This document shows positions 8,036 to 17,532 of a DNA stretch of 64,000 nt, in pieces. Source of the DNA: Streptomyces blattellae (lineage in GTDB: Bacteria; Actinomycetota; Actinomycetes; Streptomycetales; Streptomycetaceae); NCBI RefSeq assembly GCF_009709555.1, contig NZ_WJBG01000161.1, positions 161,381 to 225,380 on the forward strand, read 5' to 3'. The notes beneath the pieces were generated by a model. It worked only from the letters and a program-made list of their open reading frames with translations. It made no database searches and was not told the origin of the DNA. The number at the start of each line of letters is the position of its first letter. Positions within the stretch are counted from its first letter, which is position 1. The position numbers and the translations under genes were made by a program.

Positions 8036-9424
8036 TCAGTGCGCGGTCGCAGCCCAGCCGTCCCTGCCAGGCTGCCGCAGCAGCAGCGCAAGTGCCGCCG
8101 CCGCCATCGACACGCCGCCGGCGAGGGCGTACGCGCCGTTGTAGCCCCAGGCCGCCACCACCATGGAGCCCAGGCCGCCGCCGAACAGGCCGCTGACCAG
8201 CTTGCCGCTGTAGACCAGGCCGTAGTTGGTGGCGTTGTAGTTCTCCCCGAAGTAGTCCGGGGTGAGCGCCGCGAAGAGCGGATAGAAGGCGCCGCCGCCG
8301 AAACCGGAGAGGAAGGCGAAGAACAGGAACAGCGCCTCGCTCCGTATGTCGCCGGCCCAGATCACGCCGAACTGGGCCAGGCCCAGGACGACGATGACGA
8401 ACACCAGGGTGGGCTTGCGGCCCCATCTGTCGGACAGCCAGCCCACCACACCGCGTCCGACGCCGTTGACGACCGCCATGACCCCCATCGAGGAGGCGGC
8501 GACCAGCGGCCCGAAGCCGACCTCCTTGGCGAAGTCGACCTGGAAGGAGATACCGAAGATCGACACGCCCGCGGTCATCACGATGGAGATCCACATCAGG
8601 GGCAGCATCCCCGTCCTGATCGCCTCCTTCGGTGTGTACTGCTGCACCGCAGGGGGGTTCTTGGCGAGCCCGGCGGCGTTCGGCCGGCCGCCGGAGAACG
8701 TCAGCGGATCCACCTCCGCGGGCCACCAGTTCTTCGGCGGGTCCTTGAAGAAGAACGCGCACCCGAACACCACGATCACGATGTAGCAGCCGATGAGGTC
8801 CAGGACGCGGTGGTAGTTCGCGGTGTCGAAGCCGTAGTTGAAGATGAAGATGAACGGCAGCGACCCGTACGCGAATCCCCCGTTGACGAACCCGGTGCGG
8901 GCGCCGCGCCGTTCGGGGAACCACTTGCCGACCATGTTGATGCAGGTCGCGTAGACCAGGCCCGCGCCGATGCCGCCGACGACACCGAAGCCCGGTATCG
9001 CGAGCCAGACGTTGCTCAGATGGGACAGCGCGAGGAAACCGGCGAGGCACATGAAGGAGCCGATGTACATCGCCCCGCGGGCCGTGAGGATGCCCTTCTC
9101 CCGCAGCCAGCCCGCCGGGAAGGCGATGCCGGCCTGGAAGAAGACCCACACGCTGAGGATCCAGAAGGTGTTGCTCTGCGTCCAGCCGTGCGCGTGGGAC
9201 AGAGTGTCCTCCGCGGAGCCGTACGCGTACTCGAAGACGCTGATGGCCATCATGGCGATCCACGGGAGATACACCATGAGCTTGCGGGAGTGGCCGAGGA
9301 TGTCCCGGTCGGTCTCGCCGATGCGGTAGACGCGGCCGTGGGCGTCGGTCACTTCGCGGTAGGGACGGTGTGCGGCGTCGGGGTGTGCTGACTTGCTGTG
9401 TGCTGCGTGGGGCTCTGCCGTCAT
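8036..9424 (-). CDS. OFA-type MFS transporter (oxalate/formate antiporter family), copy 2
   Basis: 462 aa, start ATG at 9424, one base after the stop of the upstream transporter gene. About 12 hydrophobic segments. The cytoplasmic N-terminus carries VYRIGETDRDILG, shared almost exactly with the next copy. MFS features include WLSDRWGRKPTL between helices and VNGGFAYGSLPF. The OFA family includes the Oxalobacter oxalate:formate antiporter. Neighbouring frc and the oxalyl-CoA-decarboxylase-like gene support an oxalate or formate substrate. Two copies side by side suggest duplication and perhaps import/export specialisation. Confidence 0.87.
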   Translation of the reverse strand: MTAEPHAAHSKSAHPDAAHRPYREVTDAHGRVYRIGETDRDILGHSRKLMVYLPWIAMMAISVFEYAYGSAEDTLSHAHGWTQSNTFWILSVWVFFQAGIAFPAGWLREKGILTARGAMYIGSFMCLAGFLALSHLSNVWLAIPGFGVVGGIGAGLVYATCINMVGKWFPERRGARTGFVNGGFAYGSLPFIFIFNYGFDTANYHRVLDLIGCYIVIVVFGCAFFFKDPPKNWWPAEVDPLTFSGGRPNAAGLAKNPPAVQQYTPKEAIRTGMLPLMWISIVMTAGVSIFGISFQVDFAKEVGFGPLVAASSMGVMAVVNGVGRGVVGWLSDRWGRKPTLVFVIVVLGLAQFGVIWAGDIRSEALFLFFAFLSGFGGGAFYPLFAALTPDYFGENYNATNYGLVYSGKLVSGLFGGGLGSMVVAAWGYNGAYALAGGVSMAAAALALLLRQPGRDGWAATAH

Positions 9425-9425
9425 A

Positions 9426-10817
9426 TCACGCCATTTCCTCGCCGAGCGGCTGCGGGTTGGGGACGATGCGCCGACGGGGCTGCGGCCTGTCGGGGGCCTT
9501 GAGGAAGAGCGCCAGCACTGCGGATCCCAGGCCGATGCAGCCGGCCAGGACGAACGCGCCCTCGTAGTCCCACGCGCTGACCACGATGGAGCCGACGCCG
9601 GAGCCCACGAGACCCGAGATGAGCTTCGAGCTGTAGACCATCCCGTAGTTGGTGGCGTTGTTGTTCTCGCCGAAGTAGTCCGCCGTCATGGCCGCGAACA
9701 GCGGGAAGATCGCGCCGCCGCCGAAGCCGGAGACCATGGAGCAGAACAGGAAAAACGGCATGTTGCCCATCTGGCCGGACGTCAGCACGCCGAACTGGGC
9801 CGTGCCGAGCACGACGCAGACGATGATCAGGGTGTTGCGGCGGCCGTAGCGGTCGGAGATCCAGCCGATGACCCCGCGCCCGGTGCCGTTGACGATCGCC
9901 TTCAGCGACATCGCCGTGGCCACGATGCCGCCCTCGAAGCCCATGTCCTCGCCGAACGGCACCTGGAAGGCGATGCCGAAGATGTTGATCCCGGCCGTGC
10001 ACAGCAGACAGAACCACATCATCCACAGCAGGGGGGTACGTGCGGCTTCCCTGGGGGCGTACTGCTTCACCGCCGGCGGGTTCTTCTCCAGCGCCCGCTT
10101 GATCTTCGGGTCGTCGGTCTGCTTCAGCGGGTCGACGTGCGGCGGCCACCAGTTCTTCGGCGGGTCCTTGAAGAACCACCCCGCGAACGCCACGACGGTG
10201 CAGCAGATGAGGCCCACCATCACCAGGACGCCCTCGTAGTTGCCGAGATCCATGTACGAGGTGAACAGGAACACGAAGGGCACCGAACCGTAGGCGAAAC
10301 CGCCGTTGACCAGTCCGGTCTTGCCGCCCTTGCGCTCCGGATACCACTTGCCGACCATGTTCACGCAGGTCGCGTAGACGAGGCCGGCGCCGATGCCGCT
10401 GCACACGCCGAACCCGAGGTAGGCGATGATGACGTGCGGTGCGTACGCGAGCGAGATGTATCCGAGGATCGTGCCCAGTGCGCCGAGCATCATCGCGTAC
10501 CGCGCGGGCAGCTTTCCGCTCTCCCGCAGTTGCCCGGCCGGGAAGGCGACGGCGGCCTGGAAGAAGATCCAGACGCCCATCAGCCAGAAGATGTGCCCAC
10601 TGCTCCACAGGTGGGCCTCGTGCAGTGTGTCCTCGGCCGACGTGAACGCGTACTCCGAGGAACTGATGCCCAGCATGCCCATCCAGGGGAAGAGCACCAT
10701 GGTCCAGCGTGGCCGCCCCATGATGTCCCGGTCGGTCTCGCCGATCCGGTACACGCGGCCGTTGCGGTCCGCCACCTCCCTGTAAGGGACGGACGTCGAG
10801 TAGTCGGTGGTTGTCAT
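9426..10817 (-). CDS. OFA-type MFS transporter (oxalate/formate antiporter family), copy 1
   Basis: 463 aa. I place the start at ATG 10817 (MTTTDYSTS) because GAGGGA lies just upstream; the frame runs further upstream without support. The protein is a clear paralogue of the following gene: both have RVYRIGETDRDI, MVGKWYPERKGGKTGLVNGG-like loops and ISDRYGRRNT between helices 8 and 9. The family is inner-membrane, about 400-470 aa. Same strand and one-base spacing to the second copy indicate one transcript. Likely role: oxalate entry and formate exit for the adjacent CoA-dependent pathway. Confidence 0.87.
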   Translation of the reverse strand: MTTTDYSTSVPYREVADRNGRVYRIGETDRDIMGRPRWTMVLFPWMGMLGISSSEYAFTSAEDTLHEAHLWSSGHIFWLMGVWIFFQAAVAFPAGQLRESGKLPARYAMMLGALGTILGYISLAYAPHVIIAYLGFGVCSGIGAGLVYATCVNMVGKWYPERKGGKTGLVNGGFAYGSVPFVFLFTSYMDLGNYEGVLVMVGLICCTVVAFAGWFFKDPPKNWWPPHVDPLKQTDDPKIKRALEKNPPAVKQYAPREAARTPLLWMMWFCLLCTAGINIFGIAFQVPFGEDMGFEGGIVATAMSLKAIVNGTGRGVIGWISDRYGRRNTLIIVCVVLGTAQFGVLTSGQMGNMPFFLFCSMVSGFGGGAIFPLFAAMTADYFGENNNATNYGMVYSSKLISGLVGSGVGSIVVSAWDYEGAFVLAGCIGLGSAVLALFLKAPDRPQPRRRIVPNPQPLGEEMA

Positions 10818-10894
10818 GTCCCTCAAGCACCCCTTGCGTCGAAAGTTCTGGCCAGCGCCCCCTGTCCAATGCCTTTCGTGTGCGCACGGGTCCC

Positions 10895-10927
10895 GGGGCC
10901 GGCCGACGCGCACCGTCGGCCGGCCCC
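10895..10927 (-). terminator. Hairpin downstream of the acyl-CoA synthetase gene
   Basis: Perfect 13-bp stem (10895-10907 with 10915-10927, 7-nt loop), entirely within 226 bp of non-coding DNA. On the minus strand it lies ~117 bp after the synthetase stop and ~80 bp upstream of the transporter start, so it probably separates the two transcripts. Confidence 0.7.
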
Positions 10928-11043
10928 TGCTCCCTCACCTCATCAGCCGCCGCCCCCCAACCGTCCCGCCGCACGCGCCCCCGGGCGGTGTTTCGCCGGG
11001 GGGCCACCCCGGCCCCCCGGCCGATGCCGTCGCCGGCCCCCCA

Positions 11044-13179
11044 TCACAAGACCCCTGCCGCACGCGCCCACCGATACTTCGCGCCGAGCACGGCCACCGG
11101 CTTCTCGGTGGTGTACGGGTAGGCCACGACCCCCCGCTCGTACAGGTACTGGCAGGCCTCCTCGACCTCGACGTCACCCGCGAGCGAGGCGACGACGGGC
11201 TTTTCGATGCCGCGCTCCCGGAACTCGGCCACCACGCGCGCGGTGAGCTCCGCGAAGACCGTCGGGGGGGTGACGATCGTGTGCCAGTAGCCCAGGACCA
11301 GCGCGTGGATGCGTGGATCCTCCAGGCCGAGCCGGATCGTCGCCTCGTACGTCGACGGCGGCTCGCCCCCGGTGATGTCCACCGGGTTGCCCGCGGCCCC
11401 GAAGGGGGGGATGAACTTCCGGAAGGCCTCGTCCAGGTCCGGCGGGATCTCCATCAGGGTCAGCCCGTTGTCGGTCACCGCGTCCGACAGCAGCACACCG
11501 CTGCCGCCCGCCCCGGTGATGATCACGACGTTGTCGCCCCGGGGAGCGGGAAGCACCGGCAACGCGCGCGCGTACTCCAGCATTTCGTTGAGCCCGGGCG
11601 CCCGGATGACACCGGCCTGCCTCAGGATGTCGTCGTACACGGCGTCGTCGCCCGCGAGCGCCCCGGTGTGCGAGCCGGCGGCCTTGGCGCCCGCCGCCGT
11701 ACGCCCCGCCTTGAGGACCACGACCGGCTTCTTCGGTACGGTCGCCCGCGCGGCCTCGACGAAGGCACGCCCGTCCTTGAGGTCCTCCAGGTGCATCGCG
11801 ATGCACTCGGTGTGCGGGTCCTCGCCGAACCACGTCAGCAGGTCGTCCTCGTCCAGGTCCGACTTGTTGCCGAGGCCGACGATCGCCGACACACCCGTCT
11901 TCGTGGTGCGCGCGAACCCCAGGATGGCCATCCCGATGCCGCCGGACTGCGAGGTCAGCGCTACCCCGCCCTTGACGTCGTACGGCGTGCAGAACGTGGC
12001 GCACAGGTCCTGCCAGGTCGAGTAGTAGCCGTAGATGTTCGGCCCGAGCAGCCGGACGCCGTGCCGCTCGGCGATCGCCACGATCTCGGCCTGGAGTTCG
12101 TGCTCACCGGTCTCCGCGAAGCCGGAGGGGATGAGGACGGCGTTGGGGATGTTCTTGCGCCCCACCTCCTCAAGCGCCGAGGCCACGAACTTGGCGGGGA
12201 TCGCGAAGACCGCCACATCCACCTCACCGGGAACGTCCGTGACACTCTTGTGCGCCTTGCGGCCCAGAATGTCATCGGCTTTGGGGTTCACCGGATGGAT
12301 CTCCCCGGAGAAGCCGCCGTCGATGAGGTTGCGCATCACCGAGTTGCCGATCTTGCCCTGCTCGTTGGAGGCGCCGATCACGGCGACCGAGGAGGGCTGC
12401 ATCAGGCGGCGCATGGAGGTGAGGATCTCGTCGCGCGTGTACGTCCGCCGGGGCGGCGGCTGCGACGCGGCGAGGATGACCCGGATGTCCGCGGCGACCG
12501 CGCCGTCCGGGGTGGCGATCACCGGGTTGAGGTCCACCTCGGCGATCTCCGGGAAATCCGAGACCAGTTGGGACACCCGGCGGATCTGCTCCGCGATCGC
12601 CCACCGGTCCACGGCCGGCGCCCCGCGCACGCCGTGCAGGATCTCGGCCGACCGGATCGAGTCGAGCATGGACAGAGCCTCGTCCGCGTCGACGGGCGCC
12701 AGGCGGAAGGTGACGTCCTTGAGGACCTCGACCAGGACACCGCCGAGCCCGAAGGCGACGACCTTCCCGAAGGTCGGGTCGGTCACCGCTCCGACGATGA
12801 CCTCCTGCCCCCGCGGGAGGAGTTCCTGGACCTGGACGCCCTCGATGCGCGCATCGGCGTCGTAGACGCGGGCGTTCTCAATGATCTTGTGGAACGCGGC
12901 CCTTACGTCCGTGGCCCCCTCGACGCCGACGATCACACCGCCGGCGTCGGTCTTGTGCAGGATGTCCGGAGAGACGATCTTCAGCACGACGGGCCCGCCG
13001 AAGCGCGCCGCGTACGACACCGCCTCCTCGACGTCCGTCGCCAGTTCCTCGCCCGGTACGGCGATCCCGTACGCGTCGGCGATCACCTTCCCCTCGGGCG
13101 CGGTCAGCGCGGTGCGTCCCTCGGCCCGCACGGCGTCGAGGAGCGTGCGCACCCTCAGGAGGCGGTCTTCGGCCATCAC
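11044..13179 (-). CDS. NDP-forming acyl-CoA synthetase (acetate--CoA ligase family)
   Basis: 711 aa; GTG 13179 is better spaced from GGAG than the adjacent ATG 13176, and both give nearly the same protein. Domain order: an ATP-grasp (acetyl-CoA synthetase beta-like) domain at residues 1-230 with FGGPVVLKIVSPDILHKTDAGG, then a CoA-binding Rossmann domain (SSVAVIGASNEQGKIGN), then succinyl-CoA-synthetase-like ligase domains with KAGRTAAGAKAAGSHTGALAG, where the family's phosphohistidine is expected (SHTG). This is the fused ADP-forming architecture. It is one base from frc, so it may load CoA onto formate, oxalate or acetate for that transferase. Substrate is inferred from context only. Confidence 0.85.
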   Translation of the reverse strand: MMAEDRLLRVRTLLDAVRAEGRTALTAPEGKVIADAYGIAVPGEELATDVEEAVSYAARFGGPVVLKIVSPDILHKTDAGGVIVGVEGATDVRAAFHKIIENARVYDADARIEGVQVQELLPRGQEVIVGAVTDPTFGKVVAFGLGGVLVEVLKDVTFRLAPVDADEALSMLDSIRSAEILHGVRGAPAVDRWAIAEQIRRVSQLVSDFPEIAEVDLNPVIATPDGAVAADIRVILAASQPPPRRTYTRDEILTSMRRLMQPSSVAVIGASNEQGKIGNSVMRNLIDGGFSGEIHPVNPKADDILGRKAHKSVTDVPGEVDVAVFAIPAKFVASALEEVGRKNIPNAVLIPSGFAETGEHELQAEIVAIAERHGVRLLGPNIYGYYSTWQDLCATFCTPYDVKGGVALTSQSGGIGMAILGFARTTKTGVSAIVGLGNKSDLDEDDLLTWFGEDPHTECIAMHLEDLKDGRAFVEAARATVPKKPVVVLKAGRTAAGAKAAGSHTGALAGDDAVYDDILRQAGVIRAPGLNEMLEYARALPVLPAPRGDNVVIITGAGGSGVLLSDAVTDNGLTLMEIPPDLDEAFRKFIPPFGAAGNPVDITGGEPPSTYEATIRLGLEDPRIHALVLGYWHTIVTPPTVFAELTARVVAEFRERGIEKPVVASLAGDVEVEEACQYLYERGVVAYPYTTEKPVAVLGAKYRWARAAGVL

Positions 13180-13180
13180 G

Positions 13181-14410
13181 TCAGATCACTCCGTTCGACT
13201 TGAGCAGGCGCAGCTCCTCGTCGCCGAGGCCGAGCTCGCCGATGTAGACCTCTTCGTTGTGCTGGCCGAGCAGCGGTGAACTGCTCACCTCGACGGGCGA
13301 GTCGGAGAGCTTGAGCGGGCTGCCGACGGTGACGAACTCGCCCCGCTCGGGGTGCGGCACCGTCACGACCATGTCGTTGGCGACCAGCGACCGGTCCTCG
13401 ATGATCTCCCTGGTGGACAGGATCGGCCCGCACGGGATGTTGTGCGCGTTGAGCTTCTCCAGCACCTCCCACTTGGGCAGCGTCGAGGACCACTCCTCGA
13501 TCAGCTGGAACATCTTGTTGAGCTTGGGCAGCCGGGCCTCGGGGCTCGACCACTCGGGGTCGTCGGCCAGTTCGGGCCGGCCGATGAGCTCGGTGATCGG
13601 CTGCCAGCCGACGGGCTGCACGATCACGTACACGTAGTCGTTCGGGCCGCCCGGCGCGCACCTGACCGCCCAGCCGGGCTGACCGCCGCCGGATGCGTTT
13701 CCCGATCGGGGAACTTCCGTGCCGAAGTCGTCGTTCGGATATTCAGCAAGCGGCCCGTGTGCCAGGCGTTGCTGGTCCCTCAGCTTCACCCGGCACAGGT
13801 TGAGTACAGCGTGCTGCATGGCCACGTTGACCCGCTGCCCACGCCCGGTGTTCTCCCGCTGGAAAAGCGCCGCGAGAATCCCCGCCACGGCGTGCACGCC
13901 CGTCCCCGAGTCCCCGATCTGGGCCCCCGTCGCCAGCGGCGGCCCGTCCTCGAAACCGGTGGTCGACATCGACCCGCCCATGGCCTGCGCGACGACCTCG
14001 TAGGCCTTGAAGTTGGTGTACGGCCCGTCCCCGAACCCCTTGATGGAGGCATAGACGATCCGCGGATTGATCTCCTGGATGCGGTCCCAGGTGAAGCCCA
14101 TTCGGTCGACCGCGCCCGGCCCGAAGTTCTCGACCATGACGTCCGAGCGCCGGATCAGCTCGGTGAGGATCTCCTTGCCGCGCTCGGTCTTGGTGTTGAG
14201 GGTGATGCTCCGCTTGTTGCAGTTGAGCATCGTGAAGTAGAGGGAGTCGACGTCCGGGAGGTCGCGCAGTTGCTTGCGCGTGATGTCACCGGTCGGCGCC
14301 TCCAGCTTGACCACGTCCGCGCCCAGCCAGGCGAGCAGCTGGGTGGCGGAGGGCCCGGACTGGACGTGCGTCATGTCGAGGACGCGGATGCCTTCGAGAG
14401 CCTTGGTCAT
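13181..14410 (-). CDS. frc: Formyl-CoA:oxalate CoA-transferase
   Basis: 409 aa, ATG 14410 preceded by GAGGTGA. It is a class III CoA-transferase very close in pattern to the Oxalobacter enzyme: LDMTHVQSGPSATQLLAWLG at the N-terminus, SLYFTMLNCNKRSITL, VMVENFGPGAVDRMGFTW, AQIGDSGTGVHAVAGILAAL (containing the catalytic Asp of the GDS-G-H motif), RVKLRDQQRL, SGNASGGGQPGW (glycine loop) and IPCGPILS. Length equals the family norm (~410-430). It moves CoA from formyl-CoA to oxalate, producing oxalyl-CoA. It lies between the decarboxylase-like gene and the acyl-CoA synthetase in one transcription unit. Confidence 0.92.
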   Translation of the reverse strand: MTKALEGIRVLDMTHVQSGPSATQLLAWLGADVVKLEAPTGDITRKQLRDLPDVDSLYFTMLNCNKRSITLNTKTERGKEILTELIRRSDVMVENFGPGAVDRMGFTWDRIQEINPRIVYASIKGFGDGPYTNFKAYEVVAQAMGGSMSTTGFEDGPPLATGAQIGDSGTGVHAVAGILAALFQRENTGRGQRVNVAMQHAVLNLCRVKLRDQQRLAHGPLAEYPNDDFGTEVPRSGNASGGGQPGWAVRCAPGGPNDYVYVIVQPVGWQPITELIGRPELADDPEWSSPEARLPKLNKMFQLIEEWSSTLPKWEVLEKLNAHNIPCGPILSTREIIEDRSLVANDMVVTVPHPERGEFVTVGSPLKLSDSPVEVSSSPLLGQHNEEVYIGELGLGDEELRLLKSNGVI

Positions 14411-14422
14411 GCCGAGGTCACC

Positions 14423-16120
14423 TCACTTGTACATCGTCTGGTTCATGGTTCCGGGGGCGTACGCGTCCGGGTCGACCCAGACGTTGATCAGCGACGGCTT
14501 GCCCGACTCACGGGCCCGCCGGAGCGCCGGGCCGATGTCGGCGGGGTCGCGGACCTCCTCGCCGTAACCGCCCAGCATCTGCGCGAACTTGTCGTAGTGG
14601 ACGTCGCCGAGGGTGTTGCCGACCCGCTCGCGCTCCAGTCCGTACTTCTGGGCCTGGCCGTAACGGATCTGGTTCATGGAGGAGTTGTTGCCGACGATGC
14701 CGACGAAGGGGAGGTCGTACCGGACGAGGGTTTCGAAGTCCCAGCCGGTGAGGGAGAAGGCGCCGTCGCCGAAGAGGGCCACCACCTCCTTGTCGGGCCG
14801 CGCCTGCTTGGCCGCGAGCACGAAGGGGACACCGACGCCGAGCGTGCCCAGCGGGCCCGGGTCCATCCAGTGCCCGGGGGACTTGGGCTGCACGACCTGT
14901 CCGGAGAAGGTGACGATGTCGCCGCCGTCGCCGATATAGATCGAGTCCTCGGTGAGGAAGTCGTTGATCTCGCTGACCAGACGGTAGGGGTGGATCGGCG
15001 AGGCGTCCGACTTCAGGTTCGGCAGCCGCTTCTCAAGAGCGGTCTGCTCGGCGGCGCGCAGCTCGTCGAGCCACTCCTTGCGCTTCGACGCGCCCCCGTT
15101 GCCGTATCCATTGAAAGCGTGCCCGGAGGCCGCCTCGGTCACCGACTTCAGCACCAGCCCGGCGTCGCCGACGATCCCGAGGTCGATGTCCCGGTTCTTG
15201 CCGACGGTCCGGTAGTCGAGGTCGATCTGCACGACGGTCGCGTCCGGTGACAGCCGCTTGCCGTAGCCCATGCGGAAGTCGAACGGCGTACCGACGATGA
15301 CGATGACGTCGGCGCCCGAGAAGGCGTACCGGCGGGAGAGCTGGAAGTGGTGCGGGTCGCCGGGCGGCAGGGTGCCGCGGCCTGCGCCGTTCATGTACGC
15401 CGGGATGTTCAGCGTGCGGACCAGCTCGATGGCCGCTTCGGTGCCACGGGTCGTCCACACCTGGCTGCCCAGCAGGATGGCCGGCTTCTCGGCGTGCACG
15501 AGCAGGTCGGCGAGCCTCTCGATCGCGTCGGGGTCGCCGGCCGAGCGGGTGGAGGCGCGGTAGGCCCCGGGCTCCGGGACACGCGCCTTCTCCACCGGCA
15601 CTTTGGCGTCGAGCACGTCGCGCGGGATCTCCAGGAAGGAGGGTCCGGGTGCGCCGTGGTAGCACTCGCGGAACGCCATCGACACCATGTCGGCGGCACG
15701 CGCCGTGTCCGGTACGGCCGCGGCGAACTTGGTGATCGGCGTCATCATGTCGACGTGCGGCAGGTCTTGGAGGGACCCCATCTTGTGCTGGGTGAGGGCA
15801 CCTTGGCCGCCGATCAGCAGCATCGGGGACTCCGCGCGGAAGGCGTTGGCGACACCGGTCACGGCGTCGGTCGTGCCGGGTCCGGCGGTGACCACCGCGC
15901 AGCCGGGCTTGCCGGTGATGCGCGCGTAGCCGTCGGCGGCGTGGGCGGCGACCTGCTCGTGACGGACGTCGACGACCTCGATGCCCTCGTCGACGCAGCC
16001 GTCGTAGATGTCGATGATGTGGCCGCCGCACAGGGTGTAGATGCGGTCGACCCCCTCGGCCTTCAGGGCTTTGGCGACGAGGTGACCGCCGGAGATGACG
16101 TCCTGAGTGTCGTCGGGCAT
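14423..16120 (-). CDS. Oxalyl-CoA decarboxylase-like TPP enzyme
   Basis: 565 aa from ATG 16120 (MPDDTQDV), with AAGGGACAGGA upstream. An ATG at 16141 is possible but has no purine-rich site. Three-domain TPP enzyme: the catalytic Glu region VRHEQVAAHAADGYAR, a central nucleotide-binding-type domain, and the C-terminal TPP motif beginning FGDGAFSLTGWDFET and ending VGNNSS. By motif it resembles oxalyl-CoA decarboxylase, 2-hydroxyacyl-CoA lyase and acetolactate synthase. The frc neighbour and two OFA transporters make oxalyl-CoA decarboxylation to formyl-CoA the most likely reaction. I could not check the oxalyl-CoA-specific active-site residues. Confidence 0.78.
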   Translation of the reverse strand: MPDDTQDVISGGHLVAKALKAEGVDRIYTLCGGHIIDIYDGCVDEGIEVVDVRHEQVAAHAADGYARITGKPGCAVVTAGPGTTDAVTGVANAFRAESPMLLIGGQGALTQHKMGSLQDLPHVDMMTPITKFAAAVPDTARAADMVSMAFRECYHGAPGPSFLEIPRDVLDAKVPVEKARVPEPGAYRASTRSAGDPDAIERLADLLVHAEKPAILLGSQVWTTRGTEAAIELVRTLNIPAYMNGAGRGTLPPGDPHHFQLSRRYAFSGADVIVIVGTPFDFRMGYGKRLSPDATVVQIDLDYRTVGKNRDIDLGIVGDAGLVLKSVTEAASGHAFNGYGNGGASKRKEWLDELRAAEQTALEKRLPNLKSDASPIHPYRLVSEINDFLTEDSIYIGDGGDIVTFSGQVVQPKSPGHWMDPGPLGTLGVGVPFVLAAKQARPDKEVVALFGDGAFSLTGWDFETLVRYDLPFVGIVGNNSSMNQIRYGQAQKYGLERERVGNTLGDVHYDKFAQMLGGYGEEVRDPADIGPALRRARESGKPSLINVWVDPDAYAPGTMNQTMYK

Positions 16121-16171
16121 GGCGAAGTCCTGTCCCTTCATAGGGGGTTGGAGCGCTCTCGCGGTACATTG

Positions 16172-16195
16172 CATACAGTCGACGAATACTGTATG
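16172..16195. promoter_or_regulatory. Operator-like palindrome between divergent oxc-like and sucC-like genes
   Basis: CATACAGT, 8 bp, then ACTGTATG: perfect 8-bp arms centred 64 bp upstream of the oxc-like start and ~198 bp upstream of sucC. The GTAT/ATAC content resembles operators of GntR-family regulators. No regulator gene is adjacent. Confidence 0.6.
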
Positions 16196-16270
16196 AAGCT
16201 TGTTATCCCGCATCCGGTGGGTGGTGTCCAGGGGGCGTGCGGCACTTTTGAGGAAGCCGGAGGGGCGTGC

Positions 16271-16311
16271 CGGAGCCGACAGTCCGAGCGCGCGGAGCCG
16301 ACAGTCCGAGC
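16271..16311 (+). repeat. 19-bp direct repeat, 22-bp period, upstream of sucC
   Basis: CGGAGCCGACAGTCCGAGC occurs at 16271-16289 and 16293-16311. A nearby GGGCTGTCGGC (16318-16328) is a near-complement and could pair with either copy. It could be a two-turn activator site or part of a 5' UTR structure for sucC. Confidence 0.6.
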
Positions 16312-16381
16312 ACGGTCGGGCTGTCGGCACCGGCATCGAGCGCCCCGTGGGCGACCGACTAATCCAGCGTCAGGAGCCGGA

Positions 16382-17521
16382 ATGGACCTGTACGAGCACC
16401 AGGCAAGGGAACTCTTCGAGGAGCACGGCATCTTGGTGCCGCGGGCCGAGGTCACCGCCTCGTCCAAGGAGGCGCGCGAGATCGCCCGCAGGCTCGGCGG
16501 CCGTGTCGTCGTCAAGGCGCAGGTGAAGACGGGCGGGCGCGGCAAGGCCGGGGGCGTCAAGCTCGCCGCGGACCCGGCCGCCGCCGAGATCACGGCACGA
16601 CAGATCCTCGGCATGGACATCAAGGGCCACACGGTCGGCACGGTGATGCTGGCCCAGCCCATCGAACCCGGTGCCATCGACACCGAGTTCTACGTCTCCT
16701 ACGTCCTCGACCGCGCGGCGGGCCGCTTCCTCGCGATCGCCTCCGCCGAGGGCGGCATGGAGATCGAGGAGGTCGCCGCCACCCGGCCCGAGGCCGTGGC
16801 GCGTGTCCCCGTCGACCCGGCCGAGGGCGTCACCTCGGCGAAGGCCGCGCAGATCGCCGAGGCGGCGGGGCTGCCGCCGCAGACCGTCGACGTTCTCGTA
16901 CGGCTGTGGCAGGTGCTGGTCCGGGAGGACGCGGTCCTCGTCGAGGTCAACCCGCTGGTGCGGACGGAACAGGGCCGGATCCTGGCGCTGGACGGCAAGG
17001 TCACCCTCGACGACAACGCCCGTTTCCGGCAGGCGCGCTGGGGCGATGAGCACTCGGCGCACGACGACCCCCTGGAGGCCACGGCCGCCGCCAAGGGCCT
17101 CAACTACGTCAAGCTGGACGGCGAGGTCGGCATCATCGGCAACGGCGCCGGCCTGGTCATGTCGACGCTCGACGTGGTCGCCGGCTGCGGGGCCCGCCCC
17201 GCCAACTTCCTCGACATCGGCGGTGGCGCCTCCGCCCAGATCATGGCCGACGGACTGTCCGTGATCCTCTCCGACCCGGCCGTGACGTCGGTCTTCGTCA
17301 ACGTCTTCGGCGGGATCACCGCCTGCGACGCGGTCGCCGACGGCATCGTGCAGGCCCTGGACACCGTGCGGCTGACCAAACCGCTGGTCGTCCGGCTCGA
17401 CGGCAACAACGCCGTACGCGGGCGCGCGATCCTCGACGAGCGCGCCCACCCCCTGGTCCAGCAGGCCACCACCATGGACGGCGCCGCAGCCAAGGCCGCC
17501 GAACTCGCCCACGCAGCCTGA
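16382..17521 (+). CDS. sucC: Succinyl-CoA ligase beta subunit (ADP-forming type)
   Basis: 379 aa, ATG 16382 after AGGAGCCGGA. ATP-grasp N-terminus MDLYEHQARELFEEHG, VVVKAQVKTGGRGKAGGVK (nucleotide lysines), and VEVNPLV and ALDGKVTLDDNA metal/nucleotide motifs are standard for SucC. The C-terminal ligase domain has NGAGLVMSTLD and FLDIGGGAS. It pairs with the following sucD. Because it is divergent from the oxalate genes and Streptomyces also has housekeeping sucCD, this copy is probably specialised for making an acyl-CoA donor that primes the Frc cycle, or for oxalyl-CoA itself. That role is inference. Confidence 0.88.
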   Translation: MDLYEHQARELFEEHGILVPRAEVTASSKEAREIARRLGGRVVVKAQVKTGGRGKAGGVKLAADPAAAEITARQILGMDIKGHTVGTVMLAQPIEPGAIDTEFYVSYVLDRAAGRFLAIASAEGGMEIEEVAATRPEAVARVPVDPAEGVTSAKAAQIAEAAGLPPQTVDVLVRLWQVLVREDAVLVEVNPLVRTEQGRILALDGKVTLDDNARFRQARWGDEHSAHDDPLEATAAAKGLNYVKLDGEVGIIGNGAGLVMSTLDVVAGCGARPANFLDIGGGASAQIMADGLSVILSDPAVTSVFVNVFGGITACDAVADGIVQALDTVRLTKPLVVRLDGNNAVRGRAILDERAHPLVQQATTMDGAAAKAAELAHAA

Positions 17522-17532
17522 GGAGACGGGAC

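Noticed and set aside
10807..13203. 798-codon plus-strand open frame opposite the acyl-CoA synthetase
   Set aside because: Composition is that of a reverse complement; the minus strand has a complete multi-domain enzyme.
14423..16336. 637-aa form of the TPP enzyme with 72 extra N-terminal residues
   Set aside because: The extra residues span the operator palindrome and promoter region and lack a ribosome-binding site; ATG 16120 is well supported.
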